Positions 6,828 to 14,015 are shown, counted from the first letter of the stretch. The stretch is 16,295 nucleotides of DNA from Bacillota bacterium (GCA_023441145.1 JAEZQN010000277.1:1-16295), one strand, 5' to 3'. The notes: generated by a model from the letters alone, not told the origin. Numbers and translations: made by a program.

Positions 6828-7250
6828 TTATTTGCTCTTTTTTAGATCGTGATAACCTACCAATTCACAACCCTTATCTTTGATTAGCTGGCAGTTACCC
6901 TCTTTACTTTTGGGAGCTTGTCCGCTAGATGACTAAAGATACAGTTCTACTTTTTTCCCAGAAGGCAAGAGTTCTACCATAGAATTAAATGCAGGTGCAG
7001 GATAGCCAGCCCAAATTGGTGCTAATAAAATGATTTTGTCATACTGCTCTAATTGACAATCCACTGGTTGTATCTTTGATGCTTTCCTCTTTGCTGCCAT
7101 AGGACAACCAGAAAATACAGCTGTTAACATATTACGTTTCTTTTGCTCTTTCACCTCATAAACCTCAGCATTTTCTTCTTCGGTAACTAACTGAAGGGCT
7201 ATTTTCTTAGAATATCCTCCAAAGGAATAGTATAAAATAGCTGTTTTCAT
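6828..7250 (-). pseudogene. Short-chain flavodoxin interrupted by an in-frame TAG
   Basis: A flavodoxin would carry electrons on FMN in the cytoplasm. The ATG at 7250 has AAGGAG eight bases upstream and gives MKTAILYYSFGGYSKKIA, the family start and phosphate-loop region, although the usual Ser/Thr-Gly-x-Thr loop is altered. LLAPIWAGYPAPAFNSM is the typical ribose/isoalloxazine-side segment. Translation stops at TAG (6935-6933) after GKKVELYL, giving only 105 residues, but the same frame continues for 34 codons as SSSGQAPKSKEGN and ends KDKGCELVGYHDLKKSK before TAA at 6830-6828. That matches the normal flavodoxin C-terminus, so the full gene would encode about 140 residues. It follows TrmO by 13 bp, last in the run before the terminator. 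The stop may be a recent mutation or a sequence error. Confidence 0.82.
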
Positions 7251-7263
7251 AATATACACTCCT

Positions 7264-7947
7264 TTACTTTGTGACCTCACAGACAATTAATTCCCTCTCT
7301 TGTACCACAAATCTTATATTATACTCACCGTACCTTACTCCCCAGATTCTATTCTCGTCATGAATGTAAGCAGTTCTTGGGTCCTGCTCTAAAATCTGAA
7401 TGACATTCTCTCTTTCCTCTTCTCTTACCATTTGTAATAAATGCTCAGGAAAACGAACTTGTAGTTTCTGCTCTTTTAAAGCCTCCCCAAATCCACCTCT
7501 GGCCTCAGGATGACTATCTGCATAAGGCAAATATGGCTTTATATCGTAAATGGGGGTACCATCTAGCATATCGATACCAGAAACAGTAATGATGGGACCT
7601 AACTTCTCATCTAAATCCACAGATTCTATTCTGACAGAAGATAATCCAATGGAATTGGGGCGAAAAGGAGACCTAGTGGCAAAGACTCCCATGCGTACTC
7701 TTCCTCCTAGTCTAGGCGGTGCTACAGTAGCAGACCAGTCCTTACGAATTGCTTTAGAAAATCCCCAAAGTAGCCATAAATGAGAATACTCTTCTATCCC
7801 CCGAATGGCATCTGGATTGCGATATTCCGGTAAGAAGATGATTCTTCCCTTTAATCCTTCCACCAACCCACTTTGTCTAGGAATCCCAAACTTTTCTGGA
7901 AAATCTGTATGAATTGTAGCGATTGTCTTTACCTGTAATTCTTTCAT
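7264..7947 (-). CDS. trmO: TrmO, tRNA (N6-threonylcarbamoyladenosine-37) N6-methyltransferase
   Basis: Adds a methyl group from S-adenosylmethionine to t6A at position 37 of certain tRNAs, tuning decoding. The UPF0066 (TsaA) core is complete: KFGIPRQSGLVEGLKG near the start, SHLWLLWGFSK, then the signature PPRLGGRVRMGVFATRSPF and RPNSIGLSSV, followed by ISGxD-like and YDIKPYLPYAD segments. A C-terminal region of about 70 residues matches the longer bacterial form. Two ATG codons (7950 and 7947) are adjacent; GGAG is four and seven bases away respectively, so I favour 7947, giving 227 residues. It lies between the aldo/keto reductase (about 35 bp) and the flavodoxin (13 bp). Confidence 0.93.
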   Translation of the reverse strand: MKELQVKTIATIHTDFPEKFGIPRQSGLVEGLKGRIIFLPEYRNPDAIRGIEEYSHLWLLWGFSKAIRKDWSATVAPPRLGGRVRMGVFATRSPFRPNSIGLSSVRIESVDLDEKLGPIITVSGIDMLDGTPIYDIKPYLPYADSHPEARGGFGEALKEQKLQVRFPEHLLQMVREEERENVIQILEQDPRTAYIHDENRIWGVRYGEYNIRFVVQERELIVCEVTK

Positions 7948-7985
7948 CATGTAACTCCATTTTCATTGTTTGCACATAAGGAGGT

Positions 7986-8906
7986 TTATGGCAACTTGTT
8001 ACCTACTGCAGCATAACACTCATACCACTCTTCTCTAGTGAGTACTACATCTGCACCTTTTGCTATTCCTTCTACACGTTTGCTATTGGTGGTACCTACC
8101 ACTACCTGCATATTAGCTGGATGCCTAAGAATCCAAGCCGTTGCAATTCCGTTGGTAGTAGTATCATATTTCTTTGCAAGTCGTTCTAGTACTTCATTTA
8201 GTTTCCCATAATTAGGGTTTCCAAGAAAGGTTCCCTCAAAAACACCATACTGAAACGGGCTATAGCACTGAATTGTAATATCATGAAGTATACAGTAGGA
8301 AAGAACCCCCGAATCGCGGTCAATACCATGACTATCAGTAGTATTCAAGTAAGATGGTGCATCTAGTAACAAAGTATGAGCTAGGGAAAACTGTAATTGA
8401 TTTACCTCAATTGGTTGTTTCACGTGCTTCATAAGTAGTTCTATCTGACCTGGAGCATGGTTACTTACACCAAAGTGTAGTACCTTACCCGAACTAAAAA
8501 GGTAATCAAATGCTTCTGCTACTTCCTCAGGCTCCATTAACAGATCTGGGCGGTGAAGTAATAAGTAATCTAAATGGTCCGAATTCATTTTCTCTAAAGA
8601 ATTCTCTACGCTCCTAACGATATGTTCCTTGGAAAAATCATAGCAGGTAAAGCTTCCAGGGCGAATACCACATTTGCTTTGCAGTATCAATTTTTCTCTC
8701 ATCCCTGGCATCTGCTTTAACGCCTTACCGAACACCTCCTCTGAGCCACCACGGCCATAGATATCTGCATGGTCCCAAAAGTTAATTCCATGGGTTAATA
8801 AGGTTTCTATAAGCTCACATACCTTGTTTACCTCCATGCCTGCTATTCGCATACATCCTTGTGCAATAGCTGGAACCCGTGTATCTCTAATTGTAATATA
8901 CTTCAT
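7986..8906 (-). CDS. Aldo/keto reductase, YdhF-like
   Basis: A cytoplasmic NAD(P)H-dependent reductase of carbonyl compounds; the natural substrate is not known. The 306-residue TIM-barrel protein has the catalytic set Asp45 and Tyr50 (FWDHADIYG), Lys78 (LILQSKCGIR) and His118 (YLLLHRPD). HFGVSNHAPGQIELL and the C-terminal nucleotide-binding stretch AWILRHPANMQVVVGTTNS are as in YdhF-type members. The ATG at 8906 has AGGAGGG upstream, and the gene starts 15 bp after the acetyltransferase stop, so translation is probably coupled. Aldehyde detoxification is a plausible but unproven job. Confidence 0.9.
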   Translation of the reverse strand: MKYITIRDTRVPAIAQGCMRIAGMEVNKVCELIETLLTHGINFWDHADIYGRGGSEEVFGKALKQMPGMREKLILQSKCGIRPGSFTCYDFSKEHIVRSVENSLEKMNSDHLDYLLLHRPDLLMEPEEVAEAFDYLFSSGKVLHFGVSNHAPGQIELLMKHVKQPIEVNQLQFSLAHTLLLDAPSYLNTTDSHGIDRDSGVLSYCILHDITIQCYSPFQYGVFEGTFLGNPNYGKLNEVLERLAKKYDTTTNGIATAWILRHPANMQVVVGTTNSKRVEGIAKGADVVLTREEWYECYAAVGNKLP

Positions 8907-8921
8907 ACATTGCCCTCCTAG

Positions 8922-9398
8922 TTACTCGGCAAGGTTTCTAAGAGTGTCACCAGTCACTCGATATACTGTCCAGTCCACCATTGGGACTGCTCCCATAGAA
9001 CGGTAAAAATCAATACTAGGCTGATTCCAGTCTAGGCAAGCCCACTCCAGTCTTCCACAGCCTCTCTCTACGGTTATTCTAGCCAGTTCTTTTAATAAAG
9101 CCTTGCCATATCCATATCCTCTGTATTCCTCTTTGACATACAAATCCTCTAGATAGATGCCTGCCCTGCCAAGAAAGGTTGAGAAGTTATGAAAATACAG
9201 GGCAAAGCCTACTACCTCTTCTTCTGCAACGGCTAAAATCACCTCTGCCTTCTCCTTCTCAAATAGCCATTCCTTTAAAATATCCTCTGTGGCAACTACC
9301 TCATGAGATAAGTTTTCATACTCTGCCAGTTCCTTAATAAGGCTAAGAATCTGAGTGGTATCCTTCTCGGTTGCCTTTCGAAATTCTATCTTCTTCAT
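8922..9398 (-). CDS. GNAT N-acetyltransferase, spermidine/spermine (thialysine) acetyltransferase type
   Basis: Transfers an acetyl group from acetyl-CoA to an amine. The 158-residue protein resembles the SAT1/SAT2 group: FRKATEKDTTQILSLIKELA at the start, YLEDLYVKEEYRGYGYGKAL (the RxxGxG acetyl-CoA loop) in the middle, and WNQPSIDFYRSMGA near the end. The true amine (polyamine, thialysine or other) cannot be told from sequence. A frame open to 9449 exists, but the ATG at 9398 has AAGGAG about nine bases upstream and gives the family N-terminus. A 77-bp gap separates it from the Nudix gene and may hold its own promoter (9421-9449). The reductase follows 15 bp later. Confidence 0.9.
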   Translation of the reverse strand: MKKIEFRKATEKDTTQILSLIKELAEYENLSHEVVATEDILKEWLFEKEKAEVILAVAEEEVVGFALYFHNFSTFLGRAGIYLEDLYVKEEYRGYGYGKALLKELARITVERGCGRLEWACLDWNQPSIDFYRSMGAVPMVDWTVYRVTGDTLRNLAE

Positions 9399-9420
9399 AT
9401 GGTTCACTCTCCTTGGACTT

Positions 9421-9449
9421 ATTGTGAACTTAAGCCGAATTATTGTCAA
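9421..9449 (-). promoter_or_regulatory. Possible internal promoter before the acetyltransferase
   Basis: A perfect TTGACA (9449-9444) is followed 17 bases on by CACAAT (9426-9421), a weak -10 match. It would let the downstream genes be expressed without the metal promoter. Only the -35 is convincing. Confidence 0.4.
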
Positions 9450-9475
9450 CCATATGAATACTTTTCTTACAATAA

Positions 9476-9865
9476 TTATAAATAATTTTCTTTCAAGTTC
9501 TTAATCAAATCCAGATCTGCTGGTAACCATTTCACACTGTCAATGGTCTCTTTGGTAAGCCATCTTGCAGTATCATGTTCCTTTAGGGTTAAATCTCCAG
9601 AAAGAACTTTACACAGATAACAATACATCGTTAGATGAAACTCTGGATAATCGTATTCAACCACCTCTATTAATTGCTCTACTAAAACCTTAGTATCTAA
9701 CTCTTCCTCTATTTCTCGAATTAACGCTTCCTTAGGATTTTCTCCCTCTTCTAGCTTTCCTCCAGGAAATTCCCACCAACCCTTAAAGGTACCATAACCT
9801 CTCTGGGTGGCAAAGATTTGGTTTTGATTCATAATAATAGCAGCTGCTACTTCTATTTTTTTCAT
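9476..9865 (-). CDS. MutT-type Nudix hydrolase ((deoxy)nucleoside triphosphate pyrophosphohydrolase)
   Basis: Hydrolyses nucleoside triphosphates to monophosphates; MutT relatives remove oxidised 8-oxo-dGTP so it is not built into DNA. The 129-residue protein starts MKKIEVAAAIIM, and the Nudix box runs GGKLEEGENPKEALIREIEEEL, shown here only as its key residues: Gly, then Glu five residues on, and the REIEEEL metal-binding helix near residues 50-56. GWWEFPGGK and the C-terminal WLPADLDLI are typical of MutT/CTP-pyrophosphohydrolase members, so specificity for 8-oxo-dGTP versus 5-methyl-CTP is open. It begins 12 bp after the metal ATPase stop and is very probably co-transcribed with it, which suggests a link between metal stress and oxidised-nucleotide clean-up. 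Confidence 0.92.
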   Translation of the reverse strand: MKKIEVAAAIIMNQNQIFATQRGYGTFKGWWEFPGGKLEEGENPKEALIREIEEELDTKVLVEQLIEVVEYDYPEFHLTMYCYLCKVLSGDLTLKEHDTARWLTKETIDSVKWLPADLDLIKNLKENYL

Positions 9866-9877
9866 AGATAATTCCTC

Positions 9878-11719
9878 TTACTTCGTTTCTCTTAAACATC
9901 TCATGGCATTTAAAATAGCAATTACTGCTACACCAACATCGGCAAACACTGCTTCCCACATAGTGGAGAGCCCTATAGCTGTAAGGCCAAGAACACCTAT
10001 CTTAATTCCAAGTGCAAATACAATATTTTGTTTCACAATTTTTAAGGTATTTTTGGAGATGTCGATGGCAGTGGATATCTTCGATGGTTCGTCAGTCATT
10101 ATGACGATATCGGCAGCCTCAATGGCTGCATCAGATCCAAGACCTCCCATGGCAATGCCGATGTCAGCTCTTGCTAATACTGGGGCATCATTGATACCAT
10201 CTCCTACAAAGGCTAGTTTGCCTCTTTCAGATGTTTCCGTAAGTAGCTCTTCTAACCGGTCTACCTTATCTCCTGGAAGTAATTCCGTATATACCTTATC
10301 TAGTTTCAAGGAAGCAGCTACCTTCTCCCCTACTGCTTTACTATCTCCAGTTAACATCACCGTCTGCCTAATTCCTGCTTTTTTTAGACTAGTAATGGCT
10401 AAGGCAGAATCTTTTTTTACTTGGTCAGCAATAACAATACATCCGCAATAAGTCCCTTCTATGGCTACATAAACCACCGTTCCAACTAAATTGTGAACTG
10501 GCACTACTATATGAATCTGATTCATTAATTTACTGTTGCCTGCATAGACCTCTTTACCATTTACTCTTGCCCGTACCCCATAGCCAGAGATTTCTTCCAC
10601 GTTAGCAACAGCACTTTGGTCGATCTCTTTTCCATAAGCACGTTTTAAGGACAGTGATATAGGATGATTAGAATAGCTTTCTGCATAAGCAGCATACCTT
10701 AATAACTCCTCTGAAGTTATGTTTTTAGTATAGATATCCTGTACTTCAAAAACTCCCTTTGTCAAAGTACCTGTCTTATCAAACACCACAATCTCTGTCT
10801 CCGCCAAAGCCTCCAGATAATTGCTCCCTTTTACTAGCACCCCAGCCTTTGATGCTCCACCAATTCCTCCAAAAAAGCTAAGAGGGACTGAAATTACTAG
10901 TGCACACGGACAGGACACAACGAGAAACGTCAGCGCCCGATAAAGCCAGGTAGAAAAGACTGCCCCTGGAATCACTAGCGGTGGAATCAGAGCAAGGGCT
11001 ATAGCTGCAAGGGTTACAAGCGGCGTATAGACAGCTGCAAATTTGGTAATAAAGTTCTCTGATTTGGATTTCTTACTACTGGCATTCTCAACCAAATCGA
11101 GAATCTTACTTACAGTAGACTCCCCAAATTCCTTGGATACTTTAATGGTCAGAACACCATTTACATTGACACAACCACTAAGCACTGCATCTCCCGCATG
11201 TGCTTCTCTTGGAACTGACTCTCCCGTAAGGGCAGAGGTATCTAACATAGATGTTCCACTAAAAACAACTCCATCTAGTGGAATTCTCTCCCCGGCAGAT
11301 ACCACAATTAGGTCCCCTATCTGTACCTCTTCTGGATCCACCTTCTCTATGGACCCATTTCTCTTTAGGTTAGCATAATCTGGACGAATCTCCATTAATC
11401 CTGAAATGGACTTTCGAGACTGAGAGACTGCATAGCTCTGGAATAGCTCTCCCACTTGATAGAATAACATTACCGCTACTGCCTCTGGAAATTCCCCAAT
11501 GAGGAAGGCACCAATGGTAGCTATACTCATCAAAAAATTCTCATCAAACACCTTACCACGAAGAATATTACGGCAAGCCTTCCATACAACATCGCCACCT
11601 ACCGCAGCATAGGCGGTGATAAATAGCGCTGGTGTGAGCCATTCTATGTTACTTTTAAACAGTATAGCAACTGCATATATAATTGCACCTAGGATAATTC
11701 TAATTAGTCGTTTTTTCAT
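9878..11719 (-). CDS. cadA: Zn2+/Cd2+/Pb2+-exporting P1B-type ATPase lacking a fused HMA domain
   Basis: An inner-membrane pump that uses ATP to expel soft divalent metals. The 613-residue protein has every core motif: TGES at 165-168, CPC at 270-272 in the transport helix, the phosphorylated Asp314 in DKTGTLT, His-Pro at 352-353, the nucleotide-domain TGDS and the hinge GDGINDAP from 506. Lys573 (GIKIG) and Asp594 (MWEAVFADVG) in the last membrane helices match residues defining Zn/Cd/Pb selectivity in ZntA. It lacks the metal-binding domain usually fused at the N-terminus; that domain is a separate small gene just upstream. The ATG at 11719 is preferred over the TTG at 11725 because AAAGG lies seven bases before it. 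Divergent ArsR-type control is described at 11986-12121. Confidence 0.95.
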   Translation of the reverse strand: MKKRLIRIILGAIIYAVAILFKSNIEWLTPALFITAYAAVGGDVVWKACRNILRGKVFDENFLMSIATIGAFLIGEFPEAVAVMLFYQVGELFQSYAVSQSRKSISGLMEIRPDYANLKRNGSIEKVDPEEVQIGDLIVVSAGERIPLDGVVFSGTSMLDTSALTGESVPREAHAGDAVLSGCVNVNGVLTIKVSKEFGESTVSKILDLVENASSKKSKSENFITKFAAVYTPLVTLAAIALALIPPLVIPGAVFSTWLYRALTFLVVSCPCALVISVPLSFFGGIGGASKAGVLVKGSNYLEALAETEIVVFDKTGTLTKGVFEVQDIYTKNITSEELLRYAAYAESYSNHPISLSLKRAYGKEIDQSAVANVEEISGYGVRARVNGKEVYAGNSKLMNQIHIVVPVHNLVGTVVYVAIEGTYCGCIVIADQVKKDSALAITSLKKAGIRQTVMLTGDSKAVGEKVAASLKLDKVYTELLPGDKVDRLEELLTETSERGKLAFVGDGINDAPVLARADIGIAMGGLGSDAAIEAADIVIMTDEPSKISTAIDISKNTLKIVKQNIVFALGIKIGVLGLTAIGLSTMWEAVFADVGVAVIAILNAMRCLRETK

Positions 11720-11733
11720 CCCCAAACCTTTGC

Positions 11734-11952
11734 CTATTTAACTTTTACATCAGGCTCTACCTTTCTCATGGTCTTCTTTACTTTCTTCATTATGCTATCT
11801 ATATCCACACTATCCTCAAAATCCAGTATCATTTTTAGTGTCATAAAGTTAATGGAGGCCTCCTTAATGCCGTCTAACTGAGACACCGCCTTTTCCATCT
11901 TTGCTGCACAATTGGCACAATCTAAATCCTCTAACAAATACGTCTTTTTCAT
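11734..11952 (-). CDS. Small HMA-domain metal-binding protein
   Basis: A 72-residue free-standing heavy-metal-associated domain, probably delivering Zn, Cd or Pb to the ATPase encoded next. It shows the fold order and the CxxC site in LEDLDCANCAAKMEKAV (Cys12 and Cys15); the acidic Asp before the first Cys is typical of Zn/Cd rather than Cu forms. VEPDVK near the end resembles the junction where CadA proteins continue into the membrane part. The ATG at 11952 has GGGAGG about eight bases upstream. Its TAG stop is 14 bp before the ATPase ATG, which is in a different frame and has its own ribosome site, so this is a separate gene rather than a simple nonsense break. Confidence 0.9.
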   Translation of the reverse strand: MKKTYLLEDLDCANCAAKMEKAVSQLDGIKEASINFMTLKMILDFEDSVDIDSIMKKVKKTMRKVEPDVKVK

Positions 11953-11985
11953 AATATCTTCCTCCCTAAATAATAAATCTGATAA

Positions 11986-12001
11986 TTGAATATTCGCTCA
12001 A
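11986..12001. promoter_or_regulatory. ArsR/SmtB-type operator, site 1
   Basis: TTGAATATTCGCTCAA fits TTGA-N8-TCAA, the pattern shared with the two promoter spacers. It lies just downstream of the expected HMA-cadA transcription start (about 12007) and overlaps a second palindrome, GCTCAACTGTTTGAGC (11996-12011). Confidence 0.6.
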
Positions 12002-12013
12002 CTGTTTGAGCAT

Positions 12014-12043
12014 ATTATAGTTGAGTATATGTTCAACTGTCAA
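12014..12043 (-). promoter_or_regulatory. Promoter of HMA-cadA operon with operator in the spacer
   Basis: On the minus strand, a perfect TTGACA (12043-12038) and a perfect TATAAT (12019-12014) are 18 bases apart. The spacer itself is the dyad GTTGAACATATACTCAAC, so a bound ArsR-family dimer would exclude RNA polymerase. A spacer of 18 is slightly long. Confidence 0.88.
12021..12036. promoter_or_regulatory. ArsR/SmtB-type operator, site 2
   Basis: TTGAGTATATGTTCAA, again TTGA-N8-TCAA, fills the spacer of the HMA-cadA promoter. Its centre is 35 bp from site 1 and 78 bp from site 3. Confidence 0.8.
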
Positions 12044-12091
12044 TCCTTTTTCCTGAAAATATTTATCAATACCTAAGGATTTATCAAATAG

Positions 12092-12121
12092 TTGACAGTT
12101 GAATAAAAACTCAACTATAAT
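12092..12121 (+). promoter_or_regulatory. Promoter of the ArsR-family repressor gene with operator in the spacer
   Basis: A perfect TTGACA (12092-12097) and a perfect TATAAT (12116-12121) are 18 bases apart, with the dyad GTTGAATAAAAACTCAAC as the spacer. It mirrors the HMA-cadA promoter almost exactly and implies autoregulation. Confidence 0.88.
12099..12114. promoter_or_regulatory. ArsR/SmtB-type operator, site 3
   Basis: TTGAATAAAAACTCAA, the third TTGA-N8-TCAA site, lies between the -35 and -10 boxes of the repressor's own promoter. Confidence 0.8.
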
Positions 12122-12206
12122 AATAGATAATCACTATTAATTATATTAGGCTACTTATTAATATTTACAAGTCACTGTATTATTATTTCGGGAGATCAAA
12201 GAAATC

Positions 12207-12566
12207 ATGGGAAAATCAGAAGATAATAATTGTAATATCATTCATAAAGAGGTTGTGGAGAAAGTATTAGCAAGCATGCCAAAGAATTCTACATTCCAGA
12301 AAACTTCAGGCTTCTTTAAGGTGCTTGGAGATGAGACTAGAACCAGGATTCTTTGGGCTTTAAACCAGCATGAAATGTGTGTTTGTGATATTGCTACTGT
12401 TCTCGGTATGACCAAATCTGCTATTTCACACCAGCTTGCTACTTTGAAAAAAGCGCACTTGGTAAAGAATCGTCGAGAAGGTAAGATCATCTACTATTCA
12501 CTAGATGATGACCATGTAAAATTAATGCTTGAGTCCGGTATGGAACATACGGCTCATGAAGAATAA
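12207..12566 (+). CDS. ArsR/SmtB-family metal-sensing repressor, CadC/CzrA-like
   Basis: A 119-residue winged-helix repressor that leaves DNA when it binds metal. The recognition helix region is MTKSAISHQLATLKKAHLV. It carries two metal sites known in the family: Cys58 and Cys60 in EMCVCD (the alpha-3 Cd/Pb site of CadC, probably completed by N-terminal Cys9 of the partner), and Asp101, His103, His114, His117 (the alpha-5 Zn site, with the same residue kinds and spacing as CzrA). GGGAG precedes the ATG by about eleven bases. It is divergent from HMA-cadA, with a matching operator in each promoter, so it most likely controls both. Cd, Zn and Pb are the expected inducers; which site is used for signalling cannot be read from sequence. 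Confidence 0.95.
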   Translation: MGKSEDNNCNIIHKEVVEKVLASMPKNSTFQKTSGFFKVLGDETRTRILWALNQHEMCVCDIATVLGMTKSAISHQLATLKKAHLVKNRREGKIIYYSLDDDHVKLMLESGMEHTAHEE

Positions 12567-12617
12567 ATCAATATAAACAAAGACTTTCGCTGGCGAAGCA
12601 ATTTCCTCGTATGTAAC

Positions 12618-12663
12618 AAAAAAGAAGTGGGTTCACCCTTTCTCTATGGGGTGAGCCCACTTC
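12618..12663 (-). terminator. Rho-independent terminator of the SDR-DUF1295-oxidase operon
   Basis: Arms 12624-12638 and 12649-12663 form a 15-bp stem with one mismatch (T:G wobble on one strand); on the minus strand a six-T run follows (complement of A at 12618-12623). The plus strand has no U-run after the stem, so it serves the minus-strand operon best, though it lies between convergent genes. Confidence 0.9.
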
Positions 12664-12675
12664 CTGCAATAAGCA

Positions 12676-13179
12676 TTATAGCGCTTGTCTACTAGAATAG
12701 CCCTCTTTCTTAAAGTCACCATTTAAAAAATCAATCCTACTTGGTACTACCTTTATGAGGTTCATTGGATGTGACATCTTACGTAAGGTGGCAAGTGGTA
12801 TGTTTTTATACGCCACTAGTTTTTCAAATTCCGTAGAATCAAACTCAATCAGACTAGCTTTTCCAGTAATCTGCATTCCCTTTAGCTTAGTAAATCCGTC
12901 ATAATGATCATAAATGGCTAGGCATACATTGTCGTTATCTTCTAGCCCAACAAATTTCTGTCCGCCCTCTGAGAACATATAGAAGGCACCCTCTAAGAAA
13001 GTATATTCAATAGGAGTGCATCGGATAAAGGTTCCAAACCCTGTAGCTAGTGCACAGGTATTGTTAGCCTTTATGTAATCTTCTACCACCTGTAAAAGCT
13101 CACTCTTTGGCATCTTTACTGCAGTTTTATCTACATTTACCCAGTAATTGGCTGCTTCCCTAAATTCCATATGATTCAC
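12676..13179 (-). CDS. Pyridoxamine 5'-phosphate oxidase-fold, FMN-binding protein
   Basis: A 167-residue split-barrel protein of the PNPOx-like/FMN-binding superfamily, expected to bind a flavin in the cytoplasm; the substrate is unknown. The visible pattern is NTCALATGFGTFIRCTPIEY (first strands), FYMFSEGGQKFVGLEDND and the strand CLAIYDHY with KLKGMQITGKASLIE, as in this fold. It does not carry the full set expected of a true PdxH, so I give no symbol. GTG at 13179 is favoured because AGGTG lies five bases upstream; an ATG at 13170 is the alternative. It is last in an operon with the SDR and DUF1295 genes and is followed by a strong terminator. Confidence 0.8.
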   Translation of the reverse strand: MNHMEFREAANYWVNVDKTAVKMPKSELLQVVEDYIKANNTCALATGFGTFIRCTPIEYTFLEGAFYMFSEGGQKFVGLEDNDNVCLAIYDHYDGFTKLKGMQITGKASLIEFDSTEFEKLVAYKNIPLATLRKMSHPMNLIKVVPSRIDFLNGDFKKEGYSSRQAL

Positions 13180-13217
13180 AACAACACCTCTTATTCTAAT
13201 TGATAGACAACATTCTA

Positions 13218-14015
13218 TTATTTCTTAGGATTCAAGTGATACAAAGGCAACAATGGAATGAGAATTGGTGTATGATTAGCATAAGCATTATATTCCTTAT
13301 TGTCTCCATACCTCTTAATCTGGCGTTTTTCTAAGCGCTGCGCACCATTAAACATAACGTAAACAATACAGAGATAGGCTACCACAGCAAGAATCCACTG
13401 ACCTACACCTATAAATAATCCACAACCAGACACAAAGATTCCTGTCCAAAATAAAATCTCTCCCAAATAATTTGGACAGCGAACTACACGGTACAGTCCT
13501 TTCATCGCCACCATATCTGGTCTTTCCTTCTTCTGTCTTGTCTTTTGCATATCTGCTACTGACTCTATCAATAAGGCTACTACACAAATGCCAATACCAA
13601 CCTGACCGAATATGTCAGAGTTCTCCCCATTATAGTATCGATAAAAGACTGCAGAGGTCTGCCCTACATATAGAATGGAAACACTGACCCAAATCGCCAC
13701 TTTTACAAAGAACGGCACTTTGGATTCCTCTCCTGCTACTTCCTTTATGACCTTTTGATAGGCCTTACTTTTAATTTCCCTAGCAAGAAGAAAACCAGAA
13801 AGTCGAATCCCATAGATAACAAGTAATATGCAAAGTAGGTATAGTGTAATGTCCACTTTATCTTTAGAAACCAGGTTAAATACTGCAATTACAATACCGA
13901 TTCCACATACTGAAAAACCGTAGCCGATGGATAAGAAATATACGTATTTGTAAAAGCCCACTCCACAAAGTACCGCACTTACAAGTAGAATAATCCCAAG
14001 ATAACTCCATCCCAT
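13218..14015 (-). CDS. DUF1295 / steroid 5-alpha-reductase-fold membrane protein
   Basis: A 265-residue integral membrane protein with about six or seven hydrophobic segments. The C-terminal signature ADMQKTRQKKERPDMVAMKG, then YRVVRCPNYLGEILFWTGIF, is the conserved core of DUF1295, related to isoprenylcysteine methyltransferases and steroid reductases; the Arg, Asn-Tyr and Glu residues there are the likely cofactor or substrate contacts. The actual reaction (lipid reduction or methylation) is unknown. The ATG at 14015 overlaps the SDR stop by one base (TAATG), so translation is coupled. The 38-bp gap to the oxidase-fold gene supports one operon of three. Confidence 0.85.
   Translation of the reverse strand: MGWSYLGIILLVSAVLCGVGFYKYVYFLSIGYGFSVCGIGIVIAVFNLVSKDKVDITLYLLCILLVIYGIRLSGFLLAREIKSKAYQKVIKEVAGEESKVPFFVKVAIWVSVSILYVGQTSAVFYRYYNGENSDIFGQVGIGICVVALLIESVADMQKTRQKKERPDMVAMKGLYRVVRCPNYLGEILFWTGIFVSGCGLFIGVGQWILAVVAYLCIVYVMFNGAQRLEKRQIKRYGDNKEYNAYANHTPILIPLLPLYHLNPKK

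Noticed and set aside
6933..6935. Stop-codon reassignment (TAG or TGA read as an amino acid)
   Set aside because: TAG ends blaI, pth and the HMA gene normally, and only one TGA and one TAG interrupt otherwise good frames. Simple mutation or sequence error is the better explanation; no selenocysteine or pyrrolysine context is seen.
7978..8035. Plus-strand AAGGAGG followed by ATG at 7987
   Set aside because: The frame it opens stops after about fifteen codons and lies over the end of the aldo/keto reductase gene. It is a chance match.
9903..10451. Long plus-strand open frame (182 codons)
   Set aside because: It lies fully opposite the metal ATPase coding region, has a low-complexity Ser/Thr/Ile-rich product, and lacks a convincing ribosome site. 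It is an antisense shadow.
11717..11740. Frameshift that split a fused HMA-ATPase
   Set aside because: The HMA frame ends at a natural-looking terminus, and the ATPase has its own ATG and AAAGG site in another frame. A frameshift remains possible but is not needed.
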